NCBI GenBank assembly: GCA_002450295.1
Contig: DJYX01000039.1
Coordinates: 1 to 6,132, forward strand
Reading direction: 5' to 3'
DNA from: Deltaproteobacteria bacterium UBA6967
GTDB lineage: Bacteria; SAR324; NAC60-12
Length of the DNA stretch: 6,132 nucleotides
Part shown: piece by piece, positions 1 through 5,713 of the stretch
Position numbering within the stretch: position 1 is the first letter of the stretch
Layout of the letters: each line of letters opens with the position of its first letter
Position numbers and translations under genes: made by a program
Notes under the pieces: model-generated
What the model was told of the DNA's origin: nothing
Database searches by the model: none
The model's input: only the letters and a program-made list of their open reading frames with translations

Positions 1-1
1 G

Positions 2-1696
2 GAACCAGCAGCGCTGGCACATCAAGTTGCTCTGTTGCTGGCGTTGCAGAATACGGAAGACTGGTTTCGCCGCAACCGTCAGAACACCTACACACCACTG
101 ACTGAGGAAGAGCAGCAACAACTTCATCAAAGACGAGAACGTGAGCTGGCCCGTCAGCAACGAGAAGCAAATGTTCGTAACTGGATTGAAGAGTTGGAAT
201 TGGGTAAATGGCCAAGTCCTGAAGCACAAACTCAGGATCAACAAGATTGGCTGGAACAGTTGAGATCCCTACTGTTCTTCGGCAGGGATTCAGGATATTG
301 GAAGGAGTTGGCCCCTTGGATCGGTTTAGGTGCCAGCCACGAGCAAGCCGATGAACAACAACTTCGTCGCTTGCTCCAGAAAGCGGGACAACCGGTTCGT
401 TGGGGGGAACTGCAACTACGCAAGGCTCAGGTCGCTTTGGATTTTCCAGAGGAATCGCTGCAGGCAGCTGAAACCCTGCAAAAACGAGCCCAGGTCAATT
501 ACTCAAGCCTACCGGGAGAACGCCCTGTTTTCACTGTCGATGCTGCCAAAACTAAGGATTATGATGATGCGATCTCAGTAAAAAGCTGGACAGAACGCAG
601 CATCGAACTCAGTGTTCACATAGCTGATCTCACCCAGCATATTGATCCGGAAGACTCCCTGTTTTCACTGGCAGAACAAAGGATCTCCTCGGTCTATACC
701 GTTGAGGATACTTACCCGATGTTTCCGGAGGTCCTGGCCAATGATTATTTTTCTCTTCGAGCTGGCACTCCCAAAACGGTGATGAGCTTTCATTTGCAGC
801 TGTTTCTGGATGGCACTTGCCTGCTTCATGGCATCGAGCATGAGCAAATCGTTGTACAACAGAATTTAACTTATGAGGAAGTTGACTCGTTTGTCGTGCA
901 GCAGGATTCTTTCTGGGGAATGCTGTTCAACTGTTGCGATGCTCAACGCAAGCTGCGGCTCGCAAATGGAGCCTTAGACATAGAGCGTAAGGAGTTTGAG
1001 TTAGACATTACAGACCCAGAAAATATTCGTGTGCTTGAACGAGATAGGGAGAGTCCAGCGAACAGTCTCGTGCAGGAATTGGCGATTCTTGTCAATCAAC
1101 TAGCTGGAGAGCAGCTTGAACGAGCTCACCTACCCGGTATCTTTCGTACTCAGGCCCCTTACGAGATCACTCAGGAGCCTGTAGAAGGCGAAAAACTGAC
1201 AATGGACCATGTTAACATCGAAGGGGCCCGTCTAGCAGTCAATCCAGGTACTCACTCGGGGCTGGGCTGTCCGGTATACATGCAGGTTACCTCCCCAATT
1301 CGGCGCTTTGTGGATCTCCTCTGTCAATGGCAACTCCGACACGCCCTGCAGCATCAGCAAGCACTTTTTAGCGAGCAGCAGCTGATGGGTTGGGCGTCTG
1401 AAATTGAGTTGCGCCAGCGTTCCTATGCTCGAACCGAACGAGAAATTGAGCGTTACTGGAAATTGCGCTATGTAGGACAGCATCTGGGGCAAGTTTTTGC
1501 GGCACGTGTCCGCAGAGAGTTGAATCAGCGGGTCGAAATCGAGTTGGAAGATCTAGGCCTGGCCTGTCAGCTACCGGGTTCTCGTCCCAAGGGCACCCAA
1601 CTTGGAATTGAGGTCATGCAGGTTGATCCGGAAGGTGGAAATCTATTCGGAGAATTTCGAGACCATCCGGAAGAAGCAAATTCAGGAGAACAATGA
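2..1696 (+). CDS. RNB-domain exoribonuclease (RNase II/R family), 5' end outside window
   Basis: Probable processive 3'-to-5' hydrolytic exoribonuclease of the RNase II/RNase R superfamily, acting on cytoplasmic RNA. The frame is open from base 2, so the true start lies upstream; the TTG at 35 is only an internal codon. Counting from 35, residues 1-160 are a charged, glutamine-rich N-terminal region. The RNB catalytic domain covers about 163-440. Its metal-binding signature VDAAKTKDYDD gives Asp169, 175, 177 and 178, the same spacing as the four catalytic aspartates of E. coli RNase II. It also has YPMFPEVLAND (227-237), Tyr280, Glu348 in SLVQELAIL, and the hallmark TSPIRR (419-424). The last ~75 residues form a short, S1-like beta-rich tail. 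The long N-terminal region without clear cold-shock domains recalls the RNB proteins of cyanobacteria and organelles more than classical Rnr or Rnb, so I give no symbol. The gene overlaps panB by four bases (ATGA). Family assignment is firm; RNA substrate is unknown. Confidence 0.93.
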   Translation, partial: EPAALAHQVALLLALQNTEDWFRRNRQNTYTPLTEEEQQQLHQRRERELARQQREANVRNWIEELELGKWPSPEAQTQDQQDWLEQLRSLLFFGRDSGYWKELAPWIGLGASHEQADEQQLRRLLQKAGQPVRWGELQLRKAQVALDFPEESLQAAETLQKRAQVNYSSLPGERPVFTVDAAKTKDYDDAISVKSWTERSIELSVHIADLTQHIDPEDSLFSLAEQRISSVYTVEDTYPMFPEVLANDYFSLRAGTPKTVMSFHLQLFLDGTCLLHGIEHEQIVVQQNLTYEEVDSFVVQQDSFWGMLFNCCDAQRKLRLANGALDIERKEFELDITDPENIRVLERDRESPANSLVQELAILVNQLAGEQLERAHLPGIFRTQAPYEITQEPVEGEKLTMDHVNIEGARLAVNPGTHSGLGCPVYMQVTSPIRRFVDLLCQWQLRHALQHQQALFSEQQLMGWASEIELRQRSYARTEREIERYWKLRYVGQHLGQVFAARVRRELNQRVEIELEDLGLACQLPGSRPKGTQLGIEVMQVDPEGGNLFGEFRDHPEEANSGEQ

Positions 1697-2517
1697 AACA
1701 AATCTTGATTCCAAAACTGCTACGTCGTAAGGGACAGGAGAAGCTCACTTGCCTCACTGGCTATGATGCTTTTCACGCCATAATGCTGGAAGAATCCCCA
1801 GTCGACATGATCCTCGTTGGAGATACACTGGGATTGATGGTACAGGGGCACGATTCAACGTTACCTGTGACCTTGGAAGAGATCATCTACCACGCTAGGA
1901 TCGTGACACGTTGTGCACCAACCAAACTGGTGATTGCAGATATGCCTTTTGGTAGTCTGCAAGCGGATGTAGCCCTCAATGTGGAGCAGTCCATTCGGGT
2001 CTTTAAGGACAGTGGAGCCGGTGCTCTCAAGATGGAAGGAGCCACTTCCGAGATTCTGACTACTATTCGACACCTGACGCCGATGGGCGTTCCTGTCTGT
2101 GGACACATTGGCTTTCAGCCCCAGTCCGTCCACTTAAGTGGCTATAAGATTGACGGTAAAACCTTGCCCGAGCAGCAGCGACTTCTAGAGGAAGCGCAAC
2201 GTCTACAAGACGCTGGTTGCTTTGCGATTGTTTTGGAGTGCGTAGTGGATGAGGTCGCTGAGCAAATTACTCGATCTGTGGACATGTTGACAATTGGAAT
2301 TGGTTCAGGTCCAGGAGTTGATGCTCAAGTGCTGGTGCTGCACGATTTGCTCGGAATGACCAACGGTAGGATGCCCTCTTTTGTTCGTCAGTACGCCCAA
2401 CTTCGACAGATTGCCTTGGCGGCAGTGAAAGAATGGGTTGATGACGTCCGCAGTCTGGATTATCCAAGTCAGGGCGAATTCTATCAGAACCCAAACAAGC
2501 AGAGCAAAAGTTCCTAA
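1693..2517 (+). CDS. panB: 3-methyl-2-oxobutanoate hydroxymethyltransferase (ketopantoate hydroxymethyltransferase)
   Basis: Catalyses transfer of a hydroxymethyl group from 5,10-methylene-tetrahydrofolate to 2-ketoisovalerate, giving ketopantoate, the first committed step of pantothenate and CoA synthesis in the cytoplasm. The 274-residue product has the usual length for this TIM-barrel family, whose E. coli member has 264 residues. Expected active-site positions are present: Mg-ligand Asp44 in LVGDTLG, Asp83 in ADMPFG, Lys113 and Glu115 in KMEGA, His138 in GHIGFQPQ, and the catalytic base Glu182 in VLECV. The IGIGSGPGVDAQVLVLHD stretch near the C-terminus is also typical. The ATG at 1693 overlaps the stop of the upstream RNB gene, and AGGAG (1684-1688) lies four bases before it, which suggests translational coupling. 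No panC or panD lies next to it in this window. An 8-base inverted repeat straddles the stop codon (2508-2515 with 2531-2538). Confidence 0.97.
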   Translation: MKQILIPKLLRRKGQEKLTCLTGYDAFHAIMLEESPVDMILVGDTLGLMVQGHDSTLPVTLEEIIYHARIVTRCAPTKLVIADMPFGSLQADVALNVEQSIRVFKDSGAGALKMEGATSEILTTIRHLTPMGVPVCGHIGFQPQSVHLSGYKIDGKTLPEQQRLLEEAQRLQDAGCFAIVLECVVDEVAEQITRSVDMLTIGIGSGPGVDAQVLVLHDLLGMTNGRMPSFVRQYAQLRQIALAAVKEWVDDVRSLDYPSQGEFYQNPNKQSKSS

Positions 2518-2536
2518 GAAATGCCTGAAAAGGAAC

Positions 2537-2565
2537 TTGCAAAAACGGTTAATTTTCCTTAAAAA
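2537..2565 (+). promoter_or_regulatory. possible sigma-70-type promoter for rpsB operon
   Basis: TTGCAA (2537-2542) lies 17 bases before TAAAAA (2560-2565), each matching four of six consensus bases, within a sharply AT-rich stretch (2540-2582) between panB and rpsB. Transcription would start around the GG at 2570-2571. It is the best candidate I find for an independent promoter in front of the ribosomal operon. The match is moderate and AT-rich DNA easily yields such hits, so this is inference from position plus partial consensus. Confidence 0.3.
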
Positions 2566-2582
2566 ATAAGGTTTTATTTTTC

Positions 2583-2609
2583 ATTCCACCCTTTGTCGGG
2601 GTGAATTTT
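2583..2609 (+). terminator. hairpin with T-run: possible panB terminator or rpsB leader stem
   Basis: ATTC-C-ACCC (2583-2591) can pair with GGGT-GAAT (2599-2606), giving eight pairs with one bulged C (2587) and a seven-base loop. TTTT at 2606-2609 follows, overlapping the last stem base. This resembles a weak intrinsic terminator for the RNB-panB transcript. If transcription begins near 2571, the same element would instead be the first stem of the rpsB leader or an attenuator. The T-run is short and soon interrupted by GATCC, so strong termination is doubtful. Confidence 0.35.
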
Positions 2610-2620
2610 GATCCTCTTTC

Positions 2621-2640
2621 CCTGACCTGAATCAGGCAGG
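2621..2640 (+). promoter_or_regulatory. GC-rich hairpin in rpsB leader
   Basis: The sequence reads CCTG-A-CCTG-AAT-CAGG-CAGG. It can fold into eight base pairs, all from repeated CCTG/CAGG units, with one bulged A (2625) and a three-base AAT loop. It is the most stable-looking hairpin in the gap. It has no following T-run, so it is not a simple terminator. It sits 38 bases before the rpsB start codon, a place where ribosomal protein operons often carry autoregulatory RNA structure. The fold is seen directly; a role in S2 feedback is inference. Confidence 0.45.
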
Positions 2641-2653
2641 TATTGGCACAACA

Positions 2654-2684
2654 AGCCATCATCAATCACGGAGACATCATGGCT
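2654..2684 (+). promoter_or_regulatory. inverted repeat that could hide the rpsB start codon
   Basis: AGCCAT (2654-2659) is perfectly complementary to ATGGCT (2679-2684), which contains the rpsB ATG and the second codon. The ribosome binding site lies in the loop. GCCA of the upstream arm could alternatively pair with TGGC at 2644-2647, leaving the start codon free. This could form a two-state translation switch. A six-base complement over this distance may also arise by chance. Confidence 0.25.
2670..2673 (+). promoter_or_regulatory. ribosome binding site fixing the rpsB start
   Basis: GGAG at 2670-2673 lies five bases before the ATG at 2679. This supports initiation at 2679 rather than at the in-frame TTG at 2643, which would add twelve residues with no counterpart in S2 proteins. 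Confidence 0.7.
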
Positions 2685-3503
2685 GTCATCTCAATGCGGC
2701 AATTTCTAGAAGCCGGCGTTCACTTCGGACACCAGACCAAGCGCTGGAACCCCAACATGGCTCCCTACATCTATGGAGTCAAGAGTGGCATTCATATTAT
2801 CGATCTGCGCCAAAGCCTCAAGCAACTCAAAGTGGCCTACGAGTATGCCAAAACCACGGCTTCAGAGGGTCGAAACTTCCTCTTCGTTGGTACCAAGCCC
2901 CAGATTCAAAACATCATTCAAGAAGAAGCCGACCGCTGCGGAGCAAATTATATCAACTTCCGCTGGCTCGGTGGGATGCTGACCAACTTCTCTACCGTCA
3001 AACAGTCGATTAGCCGATTGAAGGAATTTGAAGAGTTGGCAGGAGAAGACGACACTTACGAAGGCATCATCAAAAAAGAAGCACTCCGTATCCAACGTAA
3101 GCGCGAGAAACTGGATCAGTCTCTGGGTGGTGTGAAGACCATGCGTGGACTTCCTGATCTAATCTTCGTTGTAGATTGTCGCAGAGAGCATCTGGCAATT
3201 CGGGAGGCCAACAAACTCGGGATTCCCATCATCGCAATCGCCGATACCAACAGTGATCCAAAAGATGTCACTGTTCCGATTCCGGGCAATGATGACTCTC
3301 CTAGAGCTGTACGACTCTTCGCCAGTGTCATTGCGACTGGAATATTAGAAGGACGGGCAAGTCGCGCGAGCATTTCTACCGCTGACAGTGGAACCCCGGC
3401 TGAGATTAGCCAGTCTGCCCCGGCTGCAGCAGACAGTGAGCCTGAAATGAAAAGTGACTCTGCAGACAACGAAGTGACCGACACCCCTGCCACCCCTGAA
3501 TAA
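2679..3503 (+). CDS. rpsB: 30S ribosomal protein S2
   Basis: Structural protein of the small ribosomal subunit, which assembles late on the solvent side between head and body and helps S1 bind. The product from ATG 2679 has 274 residues and begins MAVISMRQFLEAGVHFGHQT, matching the canonical S2 N-terminus. Other family signatures are RWNPNM (22-27), FVGTKPQ (69-75), NFRWLGGMLTNF (93-104), LPDLIFVVD (158-166), IPIIAIADTNSDP (182-194) and IPGNDD (201-206). A coiled-coil-type insertion lies around 105-150. The conserved fold ends near residue 225. The remaining ~49 residues are rich in Ala, Ser, Pro, Asp and Glu and look disordered, making the protein longer than E. coli S2 (241). It opens the rpsB-tsf-pyrH-frr operon and follows a 161-base gap with possible leader structures. 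In E. coli S2 represses its own operon's translation; whether that happens here is inference. Confidence 0.98.
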   Translation: MAVISMRQFLEAGVHFGHQTKRWNPNMAPYIYGVKSGIHIIDLRQSLKQLKVAYEYAKTTASEGRNFLFVGTKPQIQNIIQEEADRCGANYINFRWLGGMLTNFSTVKQSISRLKEFEELAGEDDTYEGIIKKEALRIQRKREKLDQSLGGVKTMRGLPDLIFVVDCRREHLAIREANKLGIPIIAIADTNSDPKDVTVPIPGNDDSPRAVRLFASVIATGILEGRASRASISTADSGTPAEISQSAPAAADSEPEMKSDSADNEVTDTPATPE

Positions 3504-3530
3504 ACGAATCAGCGAAGGAGAAAAAGAATC

Positions 3531-4385
3531 ATGGCTGAGATCACTGCTGCCGCCGTCAAGGAACTGCGAGAACTGACTGGCGTGCCAATGATGGATTGCA
3601 AAAAAGCTCTCGTTGAAACCAACGGAGACATGGAAGCTGCCAAAGATTTTCTGCGTAAGCGCGGGCAAGCCAAGGCGATCAAGAAATCCTCGAGAGAAAC
3701 CAATGACGGTGCCATCGCAGCTTACGTCAGTGACGATCTAAGAACCGCGAGTCTCGTCAAGCTATCCTGTGAAACAGACTTTGTTGCCAAGAACGAACGT
3801 TTCCAAAATCTACTGCAAACCATCTGTAGTCAGGTGGCAACTCAAGGAGATGTAGAGGTCCCAGGTCAAACCTTAGTTGACGGATCCGGAACCATTCAGG
3901 ACCTGCTAGCCCAAAGTGTCGCTGAGCTCGGGGAAAATATCCAGTTTGCGGAAGCGAAGCGCTTCGAACTAGACGAAGGCGTGATCGGCTCCTACATTCA
4001 CATGACTGGAAAAATCGGAGTGCTTGTCCCAATCGCAACCAGCGTTGCAGCAGATAAAGACCAGCTGACATCTTTGGCCAGAGATATCGCAATGCACATT
4101 GCTGCAACTCCTGCAGAAGCGGTTCTTCCGGAGCAAGTAGACCAATCTGTGCTGGACAAGGAAAAGGAAGTCTTCGTGGCACAAGCTCGTGAATCTGGTA
4201 AGCCAGACAACATCATTGAGAAAATGGTCAGCGGTCGGATTCAGAAGTTCCTGAAAGAGATCTGCGTTAGTTCCCAACCCTTCGTCAAAGATCCTCAGCG
4301 AACTGTTCAGCAGTTGGTAGATGACAAAGCCAAGGAACTGGGAGTGGAACTTCGTTTCGACAGCTTTGCCAAATTCAACTTCTGA
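3531..4385 (+). CDS. tsf: translation elongation factor Ts
   Basis: Guanine nucleotide exchange factor that releases GDP from EF-Tu so EF-Tu can bind GTP and aminoacyl-tRNA again. The 284-residue product is almost the same length as E. coli EF-Ts (283). It begins MAEITAAAVKELRELTGVPM, the UBA-like N-terminal domain (about 1-45). The core carries TDFVAKN (82-88), whose Asp83 and Phe84 correspond to the E. coli pair that wedges into the EF-Tu magnesium site. It also has IHMTGKIGVLVPI, IAMHIAA, and the C-terminal SGKPDNIIEKMVSGR and QPFVKDP motifs. AAGGAG (3515-3520) lies ten bases before the ATG. It is 27 bases downstream of rpsB with no terminator-like hairpin between, so co-transcription is likely. 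Its stop codon lies in the same frame as pyrH, only six bases upstream. Confidence 0.98.
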   Translation: MAEITAAAVKELRELTGVPMMDCKKALVETNGDMEAAKDFLRKRGQAKAIKKSSRETNDGAIAAYVSDDLRTASLVKLSCETDFVAKNERFQNLLQTICSQVATQGDVEVPGQTLVDGSGTIQDLLAQSVAELGENIQFAEAKRFELDEGVIGSYIHMTGKIGVLVPIATSVAADKDQLTSLARDIAMHIAATPAEAVLPEQVDQSVLDKEKEVFVAQARESGKPDNIIEKMVSGRIQKFLKEICVSSQPFVKDPQRTVQQLVDDKAKELGVELRFDSFAKFNF

Positions 4386-4388
4386 GGA
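4384..4388 (+). promoter_or_regulatory. ribosome binding site for TTG-initiated pyrH
   Basis: GAGGA (4384-4388) overlaps the tsf stop codon TGA (4383-4385) and sits three bases before the TTG at 4392. A ribosome terminating tsf would cover the site, so reinitiation-type coupling is plausible. It supports TTG 4392, the only start possible between the in-frame tsf stop and the conserved core. Confidence 0.65.
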
Positions 4389-4391
4389 CGT

Positions 4392-5102
4392 TTGCAACCT
4401 TCCTATCAGCGAATTCTTCTCAAACTCAGCGGGGAAACTCTTGGAGGAACCAAGGGCTTTGGTTTCGACTATGAAGTGGTTCAAACCATCGCTGAAAACA
4501 TCTCCAAGGTTCACGATCTGGGAGTTGCCGTAGGAGTCGTGGTTGGGGGTGGAAACATTTTTCGAGGTGCCCGCTCTGCTGAGGGGCACATTGGCCGAGT
4601 CGCCGGTGATCACATGGGAATGATGGCCACCGTGATCAACAGCATCTGCCTGCAAGAAGTTTTAGAGCAACGTGGAGTCACCACTCGGGTAATGTCGGCC
4701 ATTGATATCCGTGCTGTAGCTGAGCCCTACATCAAGCGTCGGGCTGACCGGCATTTGGAGAAGTCACGGGTGGTTATCTTTGCAGCAGGAACCGGGAACC
4801 CGTTCTTCACAACAGACACAGCCGCAGTGCTACGGGCGTCTGAAATCAGTGCAGAGATTGTGATCAAGGCCACCAAGACTGATGGTGTCTATGACAAAGA
4901 TCCAATGCTCTATGCCGACGCTGTCCGTTATGAACAGCTCGATTACGCTGAGGTCCTCAAACGGAATCTAAAGGTCATGGACTCCACAGCGATTGCCTTC
5001 TGTAAAGACAATGATTTGCCAATCATGGTTCTCGATATCAACGCCCCTGACTCCATCCTGAGTGCAGTTTGTGGTGAACCTGTTGGCACCCTGATTAGTT
5101 GA
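4392..5102 (+). CDS. pyrH: uridylate kinase (UMP kinase)
   Basis: Cytoplasmic, hexameric bacterial-type UMP kinase of the amino-acid kinase family, converting UMP and ATP to UDP and ADP. This feeds RNA, DNA and UDP-sugar synthesis, including peptidoglycan precursors. The 236-residue product is close to E. coli PyrH (241). Motifs in order are the phosphate-binding RILLKLSGE (7-15), VVVGGGNIFRG (49-59), the UMP-site DHMGMMAT (73-80), AAGTGNPFFTTDTAA (131-145), KATKTDGVYDKDP (159-171) and LKVMDSTAIAFCKDN (193-207). The start is TTG: the upstream in-frame stop is the tsf TGA, nine bases earlier, and the next in-frame ATG is around residue 75, beyond essential motifs. It lies between tsf and frr as in many bacteria. 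PyrH enzymes are commonly activated by GTP and inhibited by UTP, which the sequence alone cannot confirm. Confidence 0.97.
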   Translation: MQPSYQRILLKLSGETLGGTKGFGFDYEVVQTIAENISKVHDLGVAVGVVVGGGNIFRGARSAEGHIGRVAGDHMGMMATVINSICLQEVLEQRGVTTRVMSAIDIRAVAEPYIKRRADRHLEKSRVVIFAAGTGNPFFTTDTAAVLRASEISAEIVIKATKTDGVYDKDPMLYADAVRYEQLDYAEVLKRNLKVMDSTAIAFCKDNDLPIMVLDINAPDSILSAVCGEPVGTLIS

Positions 5103-5112
5103 GAGACACATC

Positions 5113-5682
5113 ATGCAAGCTGAGACGATCGAAGAAGTTCAAGAGACAGTTCGCCGAAAAATGGATAGTACGCTGAACAACCTGCGACAGGAGTTCAACA
5201 ACATTCATGCAGGCCGGGTTACACCCGCTATGCTTGAGAACGAGAAGGTGGACTACTACGGATCTCCAACTCCGATTACACAAGTTGCCTCTGTTTCTGC
5301 ACCGGAACCTCAACTGCTGATGATCAATCCTTGGGAAAAAAACATGATCAAGGAGATCGAGCGAACGCTTCAAGCGGCAAACCTCGGTTTCAGCTTATCC
5401 AATGATGGCAATGTAATCAGAGCACTATTACCTCCCTTCACGGAAGAGCGACGCAAGGAACGAGTCAAACAGACTAAGAAAATTGGTGAAGAAGTCAAAG
5501 TAGCCTTACGCAATGTGCGTCGTGAAGGCAACGACACCTTGAAAAAAATGGAAAAAGATAAGCTCATCTCTCAGGATGAAGAGAAGGGCGCCCAGGCAGA
5601 TATCCAGAAGCTCACGGATGAGCACATCAACCTAGTGAGCGAATTAATGACTGCCAAGGAAAAAGAACTGATGACCATCTGA
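5113..5682 (+). CDS. frr: ribosome recycling factor
   Basis: Works with EF-G (and then IF3) to split the post-termination ribosome and release mRNA and tRNA. The 189-residue product matches the usual ~185. RRF has a long three-helix bundle interrupted by a small beta domain. Helix 1 is about residues 5-30, followed by HAGRVTPAML (32-41), VDYYGSPTPITQVASVS (46-62) and INPWEKNMI (71-79) of the beta domain. LPPFTEERRKE (106-116) and ALRNVRREGND (131-141) then lead into the last two helices. The arginine cluster 133/136/137 corresponds to the region of E. coli Arg132, important for ribosome binding. The C-terminus ends KEKELMTI, typical of the family. The Shine-Dalgarno is weak (GAGAG, 5101-5105, overlapping the pyrH stop), with a ten-base gap after pyrH, so coupled translation is likely. 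Confidence 0.98.
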   Translation: MQAETIEEVQETVRRKMDSTLNNLRQEFNNIHAGRVTPAMLENEKVDYYGSPTPITQVASVSAPEPQLLMINPWEKNMIKEIERTLQAANLGFSLSNDGNVIRALLPPFTEERRKERVKQTKKIGEEVKVALRNVRREGNDTLKKMEKDKLISQDEEKGAQADIQKLTDEHINLVSELMTAKEKELMTI

Positions 5683-5702
5683 GTCATACCCTAATCCTCC
5701 CT

Positions 5703-5706
5703 AGGA
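5703..5706 (+). promoter_or_regulatory. ribosome binding site for TTG-initiated mraY
   Basis: AGGA (5703-5706) lies seven bases before TTG 5714, good spacing for initiation there. The same bases are the right arm of a small inverted repeat, ATCCT (5694-5698) with AGGAT (5703-5707) and a four-base loop, which could mask the site. They also form part of the palindrome AGGATCCT (5703-5710). The site favours TTG 5714 over the later TTG codons at 5738 and 5741. Confidence 0.5.
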
Positions 5707-5713
5707 TCCTCTT

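Noticed and set aside
110..370. Similar CAACAACTTC stretches near 117 and 357 as a DNA repeat
   Set aside because: Both encode Gln-rich coding segments (EEQQQLHQ and DEQQLRR) and the similarity is short, so codon reuse explains it.
2508..2538. Inverted repeat AAGTTCCT/AGGAACTT around the panB stop as a terminator
   Set aside because: Perfect eight-base arms but a 15-base loop and no T-run after it (GCAAAAACGG follows), so it does not fit an intrinsic terminator. It may still be a minor 3' mRNA structure.
2643..2678. Twelve-codon N-terminal extension of rpsB from TTG 2643
   Set aside because: S2 proteins begin at the position matching ATG 2679, which has GGAG at proper spacing; the extra residues have no homology and fall in the leader hairpin region.
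3345..3668. Antisense frame spanning the rpsB-tsf gap
   Set aside because: Overlaps the rpsB tail and tsf start, low-complexity translation, no supporting start signal.
3955..3966. Perfect 12-base palindrome CGAAGCGCTTCG inside tsf
   Set aside because: It encodes ordinary EF-Ts residues, occurs once as far as I can see, and has no context pointing to a binding site.
3757..4182. 141-codon antisense open frame inside tsf
   Set aside because: Arg/Leu/Ser-rich translation typical of the reverse strand of a conserved gene, with no recognisable domain.
3969..4655. 228-codon antisense open frame across the tsf-pyrH junction
   Set aside because: It lies entirely opposite two strongly conserved genes, its translation resembles no family I know, and it crosses a gene boundary with no sign of its own signals. 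It is a shadow frame.
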